Below, in pieces: positions 17,702 through 26,053 of a stretch of 64,000 bases of DNA. Source of the stretch: Lentisphaerae bacterium GWF2_50_93 (GTDB lineage Bacteria > Verrucomicrobiota > Lentisphaeria > Victivallales > GWF2-50-93); contig MHBI01000009.1 of the NCBI GenBank assembly GCA_001804815.1, positions 1 to 64,000 of the forward strand, given 5' to 3'. The notes below the pieces were generated by a model. That model saw only the letters and a program-made list of their open reading frames with translations. It was not told the origin of the DNA and searched no databases. Every line of letters starts with the position of its first letter. Position 1 is the first letter of the stretch. The position numbers and the translations under genes are program-made.

Positions 17702-18550
17702 TCATCCAGTTACACATGAATAACTGGCAACACTGTTTTCGAAGCGCTTATCCATCTCTTTGACAATCCTGTCAGCAGATTTTGCGGATTTCGCAACTGC
17801 TAAAAGTGATGAACCACTGCCGCTGACTTCAACTCCGAGCGCACCGGCCTTCAGCATTCCATCTTTTAAAATACTCAGTAGAGGAAACTTTTTCCACAGC
17901 GCCGGCGCAAGATCGTTTCTGAGAAGGGAGGCAAGCCTCCTGTTATCATTTTTATCCAATGCAGAAATGATATCTTTCAATTCAACATTGCTTGAGGATT
18001 TTATCCTGTTCCGATAAGCCCATTTTGCGCTCACCGGAAACCCTGGAAAGACAACCACGATAGGAATCCAGCATTTCAGGGCAAGAGGCTTAATCTTCTC
18101 CCCGATACCAGTCGCAATAGATGGTACTGGATTCAGGAAAAATGGGACATCCGCCCCGAGTTTTGATGCCATGTATAAAATATCCGCTTCGGAGATTTTA
18201 TGGGGGTACTTTTGCTGTAAGAGGCGCAAGACTCCAGCGGCATCACTGCTGCCACCGCCGAGGCCGGCCGCCACAGGGATTCTTTTTATCACATGGATTT
18301 TCCAGGCGGGCCTGATCTTTGCGGATTTCGCAAAAGCTTCTGCGGCCTTGTGGCAGAGGTTGTCCGGTCCTGAAAGGGCAGGGATTGAACATGTGACCGA
18401 GAGCTTTCCGTCATTCGAATCGGTCAACTCGACGGTATCACTCAAGTTTTCAAGTGGGACGAAGATTGTTTCAATCTCATGGTATCCATCGTCGCGCTTA
18501 CGGGCGACGCGGAGGAAAAGGTTTGTCTTTGCAGGTGCTTTTATTTTCAT
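17702..18550 (-). CDS. ispE: 4-diphosphocytidyl-2-C-methyl-D-erythritol kinase
   Basis: Fourth enzyme of the MEP isoprenoid pathway; phosphorylates CDP-ME at the 2-hydroxyl with ATP. GHMP kinase fold of 282 aa: N-terminal KAPAKTNLFLRV, DDGYHEIETIF, the glycine-rich ATP loop PVAAGLGGGSSDAAG (about residues 91-105) and the C-terminal GVEVSGSGSSLLAV are all present. It lies 24 nt downstream of the Gfo/Idh gene, separated by an AU-rich hairpin, so it is probably cotranscribed with it. Confidence 0.95.
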   Translation of the reverse strand: MKIKAPAKTNLFLRVARKRDDGYHEIETIFVPLENLSDTVELTDSNDGKLSVTCSIPALSGPDNLCHKAAEAFAKSAKIRPAWKIHVIKRIPVAAGLGGGSSDAAGVLRLLQQKYPHKISEADILYMASKLGADVPFFLNPVPSIATGIGEKIKPLALKCWIPIVVVFPGFPVSAKWAYRNRIKSSSNVELKDIISALDKNDNRRLASLLRNDLAPALWKKFPLLSILKDGMLKAGALGVEVSGSGSSLLAVAKSAKSADRIVKEMDKRFENSVASYSCVTG

Positions 18551-18553
18551 ATT

Positions 18554-18578
18554 ATAAATTTTCCGCAGAAAAATTTAT
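18554..18578 (-). promoter_or_regulatory. AU-rich intercistronic hairpin before ispE
   Basis: ATAAATTTT (18554-18562) pairs with AAAATTTAT (18570-18578). The upstream gene's TAA (18575-18577) begins the arm, and GCGG, the closest match to a ribosome site, is in the loop. Same layout as the hairpins at 16584-16610 and 59119-59145. Confidence 0.6.
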
Positions 18579-19561
18579 TTCTCGAATACTTTATACTGCT
18601 TGTTATAGGCATGGAGGGTGTCGGTTATGAGAACGGCGAGTTTCAGGGCTTCGAGCCCATGTCTCCCTGAAACCTTCGGATCGGGGGATTTTCCTGTTTT
18701 AACGGCCAATTGGACGCATTTTACGAAGTCTTCCAGCTCCTTCTCAAGGGCGTTATGGTCATTGACCGGGACTGCTATCTTTTTAATTCCAATCAGTCCT
18801 CTTGTATACATGACACCTGAACGTTCGGCATAATCGAGGGAGATGTATGAGTCCGTCAGGAAAACCCTGAATTTCCGCATGGGCTCGGGGCTGACACGGC
18901 TTGCAGTCACATTCGCCACGCAGCCGTTCTTGAACTTGATCCTGGCGTTTGCGATGTCCTCTCCGTGGCTGAGCACGGGAATGCCGACGGCGTCAACGCG
19001 TTCGACTTCGCTGTCAACCATGTGCAGGATGATGTCGAGGTCATGGATCATCAAGTCAAGCACAACGCCGACTTCCGTGCCGCGCCTGTGCATGCCGGGG
19101 CGAGCTGGAGGGTAGGGGGCAAGCCTGTGCGCTTCGATGAAGCGGGTCTTTCCAGCCTGTTTCTCAAGGAAGCTCATCACCGGATTGAATCTTTCTACGT
19201 GCCCGACGCTCAGTACCACATTGTTCTTCTCGGCAAGCTGGACAAGCTCCTCTGCGTGTTCAACCTTGGCGGTTATGGGCTTTTCTATGAGCAGGTGCTT
19301 CTTGTCCCTGAGGAGTTCCAGCGCGATTTCATAATGCAAGTCCGCGGGGACGGCGATGCTGAGCCCGTCGCAGGCTGCAGAAAGCTCCTTTATGGTCGGA
19401 TAGGCCTTGACGCCGAATTCCGCGGAAACAGCTTTTGCAGAGTCCTTATTGGCATCATAGATACCGACAAGTTCCGCATCCTTGTTCTGCTTATAAAGAC
19501 GAGTATGGTGCTTCCCAAGTACACCGACCCCGATGACGCCTACCTTGATTTTGTCAGACAT
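18575..19561 (-). CDS. Gfo/Idh/MocA-family oxidoreductase
   Basis: NAD(P)-dependent sugar oxidoreductase of 328 aa. Rossmann motif VGVIGVGVLGKHHTRLY (residues 7-23) and the catalytic-site motif EKPI near residue 95; GHVERFNPV follows. This subgroup is often found beside lipid A genes, where some members are UDP-GlcNAc 3-dehydrogenases, but here the neighbour is ispE, so substrate is unassigned. A GGAAA site precedes the ATG. It is probably the first gene of the minus-strand run and starts just after the end of the ribosomal operon. Confidence 0.83.
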   Translation of the reverse strand: MSDKIKVGVIGVGVLGKHHTRLYKQNKDAELVGIYDANKDSAKAVSAEFGVKAYPTIKELSAACDGLSIAVPADLHYEIALELLRDKKHLLIEKPITAKVEHAEELVQLAEKNNVVLSVGHVERFNPVMSFLEKQAGKTRFIEAHRLAPYPPARPGMHRRGTEVGVVLDLMIHDLDIILHMVDSEVERVDAVGIPVLSHGEDIANARIKFKNGCVANVTASRVSPEPMRKFRVFLTDSYISLDYAERSGVMYTRGLIGIKKIAVPVNDHNALEKELEDFVKCVQLAVKTGKSPDPKVSGRHGLEALKLAVLITDTLHAYNKQYKVFEK

Positions 19562-19647
19562 AGGATATTTCCAATTTAAGATTGTCGATTGTCATTTTTA
19601 AAACGATGAAAAGTTAATCTACCACAGAGATGCGGAGACACAAGCGT

Positions 19648-19685
19648 ATTTTCTTTTATGGCGCGGAAGCGCCATAAAAGAAAAT
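19648..19685. terminator. Very long perfect hairpin (17-bp stem)
   Basis: Arms 19648-19664 and 19669-19685 are perfectly complementary around GGAA. The lower stem is A/T-rich (ATTTTCTTTTATGG), so each strand leaves a run of T after the GC core. It is placed back to back with the next hairpin, downstream of rpsS. Confidence 0.75.
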
Positions 19686-19686
19686 A

Positions 19687-19716
19687 AAAAGGAGCATCCC
19701 GAGGGATGCTCCTTTT
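19687..19716 (-). terminator. Rho-independent terminator of the ribosomal operon
   Basis: AAAAGGAGCATCC (19687-19699) pairs with GGATGCTCCTTTT (19704-19716) around CGAG. Read on the minus strand the stem is followed by a T-rich tail (TTTTTATTTT). It starts 25 nt after the rpsS stop and ends the 19-kb expression block. Confidence 0.88.
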
Positions 19717-19740
19717 GAGAATCAAAACACAACGCTGGAA

Positions 19741-20028
19741 TTACGTGGTTGCGGCGGCTGTCTTGCCACTTATGACACCGTGCTGTCTGAATGTACGGGT
19801 CATTGCAAATTCACCGAGCCTGTGGCCAACCATGTTCTCAGTCACGAATACGTTGATGAAAGTCTTGCCGTTGTGGACATTGAAAGTATGTCCGACGAAA
19901 TCGGGGGCGATCATCGAGCGGCGTGACCAGGTCTTAATCGGTCTCTTCATTCCGCTCTTGTTCATTTTCTCCACCTTTTCGAGGAGATGAGCGTCCGCGA
20001 ATGGTCCTTTTTTAACTGATCTAGCCAT
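19741..20028 (-). CDS. rpsS: 30S ribosomal protein S19
   Basis: Binds the 16S rRNA head with S13. The 95-aa sequence starts [18 protein letters not shown] and contains [25 protein letters not shown], all typical of S19. It overlaps the rplB stop by one base. Unusually, it is the last gene: a terminator follows rather than rplV and rpsC. Confidence 0.97.
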   Translation of the reverse strand: MARSVKKGPFADAHLLEKVEKMNKSGMKRPIKTWSRRSMIAPDFVGHTFNVHNGKTFINVFVTENMVGHRLGEFAMTRTFRQHGVISGKTAAATT

Positions 20029-20864
20029 TATTTCTTCCTCCGTTCAATGATGAATCTATCGGAAATATTCTTCTTTTTGCGTGTCCTCTTGCCTTTTGCA
20101 AGCTTGCCCCATGGCGACATCGGGTGCTGTCTTCCACCACCTGATTTCGAACGTCCTTCACCACCGCCGTTGGGATGGTCGATGGGATTCATCGCCATGC
20201 CGCGGACGTGCGGGCGTATGCCGAGATAGCGTTTGCGTCCGGCCTTTCCGTATTTCACGTTCATGTGGTCGAGATTTCCAATCTGTCCGATGGTCGCGAA
20301 ACAGTCGATATGCAGCATTCTGATTTCACCGCTCGGAAGTTTGACATTTGCGTACTGTCCTTCCTTCGAACGGAGCTGCGCGAGCATTCCCGCTGATCTG
20401 ACGAGTTTCGCGCCGCTGCCGGGATAGATTTCAATGTTGTGGATGTCGATGCCGTCTGGAATATTCTTGAGCTTGAGTGCGTTTCCGGACTTGATCTCGG
20501 CCTTGTCGCCGCTCATGACCTTGTCTCCTACCTTCATGCCGATAGGGGCGAGGATATAGCGTTTCTCTCCGTCCACGTAGAAGAGGAGTGCGATGTTGGC
20601 GCTGCGGTTCGGATCGTATTCAATAGTCGCGACAGTTGCAGGAACACCGTCCTTGTCGCGGTTGAAGTCGATGAGACGCAGGCGCCTTTTTACGCCGCCC
20701 CCGCGGTAACGGGTTGTCATGCGGCCGTTGTTGTTCCTTCCGCCGGTGCCTCTTTTGCCTGTTGTCAGGGACTTATGCGGTGTGTCGGTAGTGATTTCGG
20801 CGAAATCAAGCACCGATTTCCCTCTCAGCCCCGGTGTAAGCGGTCTAAATGTTTTCAAAGCCAT
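20028..20864 (-). CDS. rplB: 50S ribosomal protein L2
   Basis: Binds 23S rRNA near the peptidyl transferase centre. 278 aa, the usual length. [18 protein letters not shown] at the N-terminus, the [18 protein letters not shown] rRNA-binding stretch and [20 protein letters not shown] near residue 220 identify it. The last motif reads DHPN where E. coli has DHPH, a variant I associate with Verrucomicrobia and relatives. Confidence 0.97.
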   Translation of the reverse strand: MALKTFRPLTPGLRGKSVLDFAEITTDTPHKSLTTGKRGTGGRNNNGRMTTRYRGGGVKRRLRLIDFNRDKDGVPATVATIEYDPNRSANIALLFYVDGEKRYILAPIGMKVGDKVMSGDKAEIKSGNALKLKNIPDGIDIHNIEIYPGSGAKLVRSAGMLAQLRSKEGQYANVKLPSGEIRMLHIDCFATIGQIGNLDHMNVKYGKAGRKRYLGIRPHVRGMAMNPIDHPNGGGEGRSKSGGGRQHPMSPWGKLAKGKRTRKKKNISDRFIIERRKK

Positions 20865-20886
20865 AATATTACCTCGTTAAGTTGCG

Positions 20887-21168
20887 TCAAACGATTTCAA
20901 TCGAACCTTTTGACAGTGTTACAATCGCCTTTTTAACGCTCGGACGGCGTCCGTACTTCATCAGTTTGCCCGCGCGTTTCATCTTGCCAGTCTTGTTGAT
21001 GATGTTCACTGATTTCACCTTCACCTCATAGAGCTTCTCTATGGCGTGCTTGATGTCGATCTTGGTGGCATCGGTATGGACTTTAAAGATGTACTTGTTG
21101 GCACCCTTAAGGTCCATGCTTCGTTCCGTCACCAATATTGTCTCTATGATCTGATATGGATTGTTCAT
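20887..21168 (-). CDS. rplW: 50S ribosomal protein L23
   Basis: 93-aa protein at the polypeptide exit tunnel, a docking site for trigger factor and SRP. ETILVTERSMDLKGANKYIF, KIDIKHAIEKLYEVKVKSVN and the basic GRRPSVKKAIVTL match L23. Sits between rplD and rplB with 15-22 nt gaps, as in other S10 operons. Confidence 0.96.
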   Translation of the reverse strand: MNNPYQIIETILVTERSMDLKGANKYIFKVHTDATKIDIKHAIEKLYEVKVKSVNIINKTGKMKRAGKLMKYGRRPSVKKAIVTLSKGSIEIV

Positions 21169-21183
21169 GGATTTGCTTCCTTT

Positions 21184-21849
21184 CTATTCAAGACGCTTCA
21201 AAAAGACATCCATCGCGTCTTTTGTGAAAAGTATTTTATTTGTGAGCAGGAGCTGGTATGTATTAACAGAATCCGCTTTGACCAGCATTACTCCAGGCAT
21301 GTTCTGAGTCGCCCTGACAAGATCAGCATCGAGCTCCTTGAGCACGAGAAGTATTTTTCCGCCGAGCTGCATCTTGTTGAGGAGCGTCGCCACATTCTTT
21401 GTCTTCGGAGCATCAATCTTGAATGATTCGCTCATGACAAGGGCGCCTTCGGAGACTCTCTCGCTGAATGCGCGTTTGAGGGCGAGTGACAGCACTTTCT
21501 TGTTGACCTTCATCCCGTATTTGCGGGGCTTCGGCCCGAAAGTGATTCCACCATGCCGCCAGATCGGGCTTCTGTTGCTTCCGACGCGTGCACGGCCTGT
21601 ACCCTTCTGGCGCCATGGTTTTGCACCGCCGCCGCTGACTTCGGCCTTGTTCTTGGTTGAAGCAGTACCCGCGCGCTTTTCGGCGAGATGTGCGACAACT
21701 GAATCATGTACGGCCTGGGAGCCCTTTTCCAGTTCGATATGTTTTGGCTTCAGGGCCAGGTCGCCAGCTGCTGAGCCGCTGTTGTCAATTATCTTGACAG
21801 ATAATTCCTTCTTAATATCTTTCTTATCTTTTTTAGTTATCTTGGCCAT
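21184..21849 (-). CDS. rplD: 50S ribosomal protein L4
   Basis: 221 aa with a tunnel-lining loop, KPWRQKGTGRARVGSNRSPIW (quoted in part), GGITFGPKPRKYGMKVNKK and a conserved C-terminal globular region. In E. coli L4 also represses the S10 operon through the S10 leader; here rpsJ has no leader, since it overlaps fusA, so that mechanism is unlikely. The N-terminal 20 residues are very Lys-rich. Confidence 0.96.
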   Translation of the reverse strand: MAKITKKDKKDIKKELSVKIIDNSGSAAGDLALKPKHIELEKGSQAVHDSVVAHLAEKRAGTASTKNKAEVSGGGAKPWRQKGTGRARVGSNRSPIWRHGGITFGPKPRKYGMKVNKKVLSLALKRAFSERVSEGALVMSESFKIDAPKTKNVATLLNKMQLGGKILLVLKELDADLVRATQNMPGVMLVKADSVNTYQLLLTNKILFTKDAMDVFLKRLE

Positions 21850-21859
21850 AAGTCACCAC

Positions 21860-22504
21860 CTATTTCGTTTTAATGCTTTTTTTAATGGCGCTTCTGACTG
21901 TCAGGATTCCGCCAGTAGGGCCCGGAACTGCGCCTTTGAGGAAAAGAAGATTCTCTTCAACGGAGACTTTGACAACGAGAAGATTCTGAATGGTTCTTGG
22001 AACGTTGCCCATATGTCCGGGCATCTTCTTGCCCTTGATGACGTTGGCGGGTTTCTCCTTCTGGCCAATGGAACCTGGCCTTCTGTCCCAGCCGCCACCG
22101 TGGCTTGCACGTCCACCGGCGAAATTAAAGCGTCTGACAACGCCCTGGAAACCTTTTCCCTTGACAACGCCGTTCACATCGACATATTCCTTCACGGCAA
22201 AGATGTCGGCCTTGATTACGTCGCCGGCCTTGAGTTCCGTGTCAGGATCGCGGATTTCATTGAACGAGGAAGGAGGATTGCCTTCGATGCCTACTTTTTT
22301 GGCGCGTCCAATCATGGCCTTGCCGGCGTTCTTGGCTTTTCTCTCCCCGAATCCGAGCTGGACAGCCGAGTAGCCGTTCTTTTCCTTGGTTTTTACTTCC
22401 ATTACGGTGCATGGTCCGGCCTGGAGAACGGTGACTGGAACGAGTGCGCCGTTTTCGTCATAGACCTGGGTCATGCCGAGTTTTTTAGCAATAATACCTT
22501 TCAT
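21860..22504 (-). CDS. rplC: 50S ribosomal protein L3
   Basis: 214-aa early-assembly protein whose extension reaches the peptidyl transferase centre. KGIIAKKLGMTQVYDENG at the start, GFQGVVRRFNFAGGRASHGG and the KMPGHMGNVPRT loop identify it. Follows rpsJ after about 50 nt. Confidence 0.97.
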   Translation of the reverse strand: MKGIIAKKLGMTQVYDENGALVPVTVLQAGPCTVMEVKTKEKNGYSAVQLGFGERKAKNAGKAMIGRAKKVGIEGNPPSSFNEIRDPDTELKAGDVIKADIFAVKEYVDVNGVVKGKGFQGVVRRFNFAGGRASHGGGWDRRPGSIGQKEKPANVIKGKKMPGHMGNVPRTIQNLLVVKVSVEENLLFLKGAVPGPTGGILTVRSAIKKSIKTK

Positions 22505-22553
22505 TTTCCTCCTTGTTTAGAGACACTTGCGTTTAATTAATGCAGAGGTGCCT

Positions 22554-22883
22554 TCAGGAACCAATCTTGATGGAGATGTCAACACCGGCAGGGAGGTTGA
22601 GCTTTTTGAGCTCATCCACCGTCTTTGCGGTCGGATTGATGATGTCCATCAGGCGTTTATGGGTCCTGATTTCAAACTGATCCATTGATTTCTTATCGCA
22701 GTGGGGCGAACGGTTTACGGTGAAGCGTTCGATTCTCGTAGGCAACGGAATCGGTCCTGCTATCAACGCACCTGTCCTGCGCACTGTATTCACGATCTCC
22801 GCCACAGACTGATCCAAGATACGATGATCGAAAGCCTGGAGTTTGATCCGAATTGTTTGTTTGCTTGTTGTCGCTGCGCTCAT
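22554..22883 (-). CDS. rpsJ: 30S ribosomal protein S10
   Basis: 109-aa protein of the 30S head, partner of NusB in antitermination. [39 protein letters not shown] and [12 protein letters not shown] are family motifs. The ATG overlaps the fusA stop codon (ATGA), so str and S10 genes form one unit with no tuf between. About seven extra residues precede the conserved core. Confidence 0.97.
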   Translation of the reverse strand: MSAATTSKQTIRIKLQAFDHRILDQSVAEIVNTVRRTGALIAGPIPLPTRIERFTVNRSPHCDKKSMDQFEIRTHKRLMDIINPTAKTVDELKKLNLPAGVDISIKIGS

Positions 22884-24997
22884 TTTTTTATTTCCTTTTC
22901 AACAATTTGTTTTTGTAACTCTGAAGGGACCTTTTCAAAATGAGAAGGTTCCATTGAATAAGAAGCTCTGCCCTTTGAGAGAGAGCGAATGGCTGTAGCG
23001 TAGCCGAAAAGTTCAGACAGAGGGGAATGTGCGAGGATCTTCGTCGTGTTGCCCTTCGTCTCAACCTCTATGATCTGACCCCTGCGGCTTGAAGTGTCGC
23101 CTATGACATCACCCATGTTTTCATCGGGAGTCGTTATTTCCACCTTCATGATCGGCTCAAGAATTATCATGTTCGCCTTTTTACAGGCGTCCTTGAATGC
23201 CATTGATGCGGCTATCTTGAATGCGAATTCGGATGAGTCGACCGGATGATATGAGCCATCAAGGATCTGGACGTGGACGTCGACCACCGGATATCCAGCA
23301 AGAATACCGGTAGTAGAGGCCTCGATTAGACCTTTCTCGATCGGCTTGATGTATTCCTTCGGGATTCTTCCGCCGACAACCTTGTTTTCAATTATGACGC
23401 CATAACCGCGGGGTCTCGGCTCCATGTTGATGATGACATGTCCGTACTGGCCGCGTCCGCCTGACTGGCGTACGAATTTGGTGTTTGATTCGGCGGCCTT
23501 GGTGATCGTCTCCCTGTATGCGACTTCGGGTTTTCCGGTGTTAGCTTCAACCTTGAATTCCCGGAGAAGCCTGTCGCGGATGATGTCAAGATGGAGTTCT
23601 CCCATTCCTGATATGATTGTCTGACCAGTTTCCTCGTCCGTCTTGATCCTGAACGTAGGATCCTCTTCGGAGAGTGCGCCGAGGGCGCCATAGAGCTTGT
23701 CGCGGTCTCCAGACGTCTTGGGCTCGACGGCCATCGAAATTACGGGTTCCGGGAAGTTCATTGATTCGAGGATTATCTGGTCGTTTTCCGAGCACAGGGT
23801 ATCGCCGGTAGTTACGTTCCTGAGTCCTACGGCCGCAGCGATGTCCCCGCTGAACACCTCGTCAAGATCGCTCCTGTGGTTGGCGTGCATCTGGAGGATT
23901 CTGCCAAGCCTTTCACGTCTCCTCGTCCTAGGGCTGAAAACGGATTCGCCCTTCTTGATGGAGCCGGAATAAACTCTGAAGAATGTAAGCTTGCCGACAT
24001 ATGGGTCGTTCATGATCTTGAATGCCAGGGCTGAGAAGGGTTCGGTATCGCCGACATGCCGTTCCATAGGCTGTTCAGTTTTCGGATCCGTGCCCTTTAT
24101 CTCCCATACGTCGACAGGGGAGGGGAGATACGCGACAACGCTGTCGAGCATGGGCTGTACGCCCTTGTATTTGAATGCGGAACCGCAGACAACCGGTACG
24201 ATGTCACTGGAGATGACCATGCGCCGTATCGCCTGTTTTATTGTAGCGACATCAGGTTTCTTGTCCTCCAGGAACATTCCCATGATCTGGTCATCGACTT
24301 CGGCGAGGCATTCAACTATGAATTTGTAGGCCTGTTCTGCCTGCGCCTTGAGTTCCTCGGGGATTTCCTTCTCTATGATTGTCGCGCCCATGGATTCTTC
24401 ATCGAAGATGAGTGCTTTTTTCTCAAGGACGTCGATGACTCCGACAAATGTCTCTTCTTTTCCAATAGGCAGCTGGAGGGGCACTGCGGTTGCACCGAGC
24501 TTGTCATGGATGTCCTCCACGACCTTCTGGAAGTCAGCGCCTGTCCTGTCCATCTTGTTTACAAATGCGATGATTGGAACCTTGTATTTCTTTGACTGGC
24601 GCCAGACAGTTTCGGACTGCGGCTGGACACCTCCGACGGCGCAGAAGACGGCTACTGCTCCATCGAGCACGCGCAGGGATCTTTCAACTTCAGCAGTGAA
24701 GTCGACGTGTCCGGGGGTGTCAATCAGGTTGATCTTATGGTCTTTCCAAGTGCATGTTGTAGCGGCTGAAGTGATTGTGATACCGCGTTCCTGCTCCTGT
24801 ATCATCCAGTCCATCGTGGCTGTGCCTTCATGGACTTCACCCATCTTGTAGTTTTTGCCGGTGTAGTAGAGTATCCGTTCACTAACCGTGGTTTTTCCGG
24901 CGTCGATGTGGGCCATGATCCCGATGTTCCTAACTCTTGCGAGCGGAACCGTGCGGCCGGGGGCCTCCTTGTATTCCTTTTTTACATTTGTAAGCAT
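22880..24997 (-). CDS. fusA: Elongation factor G
   Basis: GTPase that drives ribosomal translocation. 705 aa. G1 AHIDAGKTT, switch [11 protein letters not shown]3 DTPGH, G4 NKMD are all canonical, in contrast to EF-Tu of this genome; domains II-V follow, with [12 protein letters not shown] in domain IV. Located between rpsG and rpsJ. Confidence 0.97.
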   Translation of the reverse strand: MLTNVKKEYKEAPGRTVPLARVRNIGIMAHIDAGKTTVSERILYYTGKNYKMGEVHEGTATMDWMIQEQERGITITSAATTCTWKDHKINLIDTPGHVDFTAEVERSLRVLDGAVAVFCAVGGVQPQSETVWRQSKKYKVPIIAFVNKMDRTGADFQKVVEDIHDKLGATAVPLQLPIGKEETFVGVIDVLEKKALIFDEESMGATIIEKEIPEELKAQAEQAYKFIVECLAEVDDQIMGMFLEDKKPDVATIKQAIRRMVISSDIVPVVCGSAFKYKGVQPMLDSVVAYLPSPVDVWEIKGTDPKTEQPMERHVGDTEPFSALAFKIMNDPYVGKLTFFRVYSGSIKKGESVFSPRTRRRERLGRILQMHANHRSDLDEVFSGDIAAAVGLRNVTTGDTLCSENDQIILESMNFPEPVISMAVEPKTSGDRDKLYGALGALSEEDPTFRIKTDEETGQTIISGMGELHLDIIRDRLLREFKVEANTGKPEVAYRETITKAAESNTKFVRQSGGRGQYGHVIINMEPRPRGYGVIIENKVVGGRIPKEYIKPIEKGLIEASTTGILAGYPVVDVHVQILDGSYHPVDSSEFAFKIAASMAFKDACKKANMIILEPIMKVEITTPDENMGDVIGDTSSRRGQIIEVETKGNTTKILAHSPLSELFGYATAIRSLSKGRASYSMEPSHFEKVPSELQKQIVEKEIKK

Positions 24998-25026
24998 AAG
25001 ATGTCAAAGAACCTTAAATAAAAAAA

Positions 25027-25497
25027 TTACCATTTATAATGGGCAAAGGCCTTGTTGGCCTGCGCCATTTTGTGTGTGTCTTCCTTTTTCTTAACTGCCG
25101 AACCGGTATTGTCAAAAGAATCGAGAAGTTCAGAGGCGAGGGCATTTTTCATGGACTGTCCTTTTCTTCCCTTTGCATAGGTGACAATCCAGCGGAGTCC
25201 GATGGCTACCTGGCGTTCCGGATTGATTTCCACGGGAACCTGGTATGTAGCACCGCCGACTCGGCGGCTTTTAACTTCGAGACGTGGTTTGACGTTTTCA
25301 AGGGCCTGGAGGAAAACCTCAAGGGGCTCCAGATCCTTCTTCTTCAGCTTAATCGCGTTGAACGCATCATACACGATCCTCTGGGCGGTCGATTTCTTCC
25401 CGCTTATCATGATCGTATTGATGAGACGCGCAACAAGCTCGCTGTTGTATTTCACGTCCGGCGTAAGGACTCGTTTTGCTGCTCTATGTCTTCTCAT
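25027..25497 (-). CDS. rpsG: 30S ribosomal protein S7
   Basis: 156-aa primary 16S rRNA-binding protein of the 30S head. [20 protein letters not shown], then [19 protein letters not shown] and YQVPVEI are diagnostic; the basic C-terminus ends [16 protein letters not shown] ribosome site AGGAAGAGGAAA precedes the ATG. A 98-nt gap to rpsL could hold a regulatory structure, but I could not define one. Confidence 0.97.
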   Translation of the reverse strand: MRRHRAAKRVLTPDVKYNSELVARLINTIMISGKKSTAQRIVYDAFNAIKLKKKDLEPLEVFLQALENVKPRLEVKSRRVGGATYQVPVEINPERQVAIGLRWIVTYAKGRKGQSMKNALASELLDSFDNTGSAVKKKEDTHKMAQANKAFAHYKW

Positions 25498-25595
25498 TTT
25501 CCTCTTCCTGATGTTATTGTTTAATCAAAAAAAACTATCGACACCGCTCATGGATGCCGACAGCTTTGAAGTCCATCAAAATATACGCTGCAAGC

Positions 25596-25967
25596 CTACT
25601 TGGCCTTCTTTGCACCGTACTGTGAACGCGCCTGCTTGCGCTTGTCAACTCCGAGACAGTCAAGAGTTCCGCGGACGATGTGATATCTCACGCCGGGAAG
25701 ATCGCGGACACGTCCACCCTTTACAAGAACAACTGAATGCTCCTGCAGGTTGTGCCCTTCACCGCCGATATAGGCTGTGACTTCTTCTCCATTCGTAAGG
25801 CGGACCCTCGCGATCTTTCTCAAGGCTGAATTGGGCTTCTTGGGTGTTCTTGTCGTCACCTGAAGGCAAACTCCGCGCCTCTGAGGGCAACGATCAAGCG
25901 CACGGGCCTTGCTCTTCTTGACCTTCATGCATCGGCTTCTTTTAATCAACTGGTTAATAGTCGGCAT
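25596..25967 (-). CDS. rpsL: 30S ribosomal protein S12
   Basis: 123-aa decoding-centre protein. [31 protein letters not shown] and [17 protein letters not shown] are typical. Lys43 (TPKKPNSA) is the wild-type residue, so no streptomycin-resistance substitution is seen there. First gene behind the promoter at 26017-26044. Confidence 0.97.
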   Translation of the reverse strand: MPTINQLIKRSRCMKVKKSKARALDRCPQRRGVCLQVTTRTPKKPNSALRKIARVRLTNGEEVTAYIGGEGHNLQEHSVVLVKGGRVRDLPGVRYHIVRGTLDCLGVDKRKQARSQYGAKKAK

Positions 25968-26016
25968 TAATGTTTCCTGTTTTATTTTTTCCTACCCGCT
26001 CAGAAAAGCGGGCCAT

Positions 26017-26044
26017 ATTATATCTCGTTTTTATTAATATGCAA
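26017..26044 (-). promoter_or_regulatory. Sigma70-type promoter for rpsL and the downstream ribosomal genes
   Basis: On the minus strand TTGCAT (26044-26039) and TATAAT (26022-26017) are separated by 16 nt, about 50 nt before the rpsL ATG and just after the rpoC stop. A CCCGCT/AGCGGG hairpin (25995-26010) follows in the leader. This would let rpsL-rpsS be expressed apart from rpoBC. Confidence 0.75.
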
Positions 26045-26053
26045 CTCTTTAAA

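Noticed and set aside
21338..22540. 400-codon open frame on the plus strand across rplD and rplC
   Set aside because: Antisense of two certain ribosomal protein genes and spans their junction; no protein-like motifs.
25498..25595. Possible S7-binding regulatory structure between rpsL and rpsG
   Set aside because: The gap is suitable in size and position, but no stem resembling the E. coli site could be drawn with confidence.
25995..26010. CCCGCT/AGCGGG hairpin as terminator of rpoC
   Set aside because: It lies downstream of the promoter in the rpsL leader and lacks a T-run on the minus strand, so it is better read as part of the leader.
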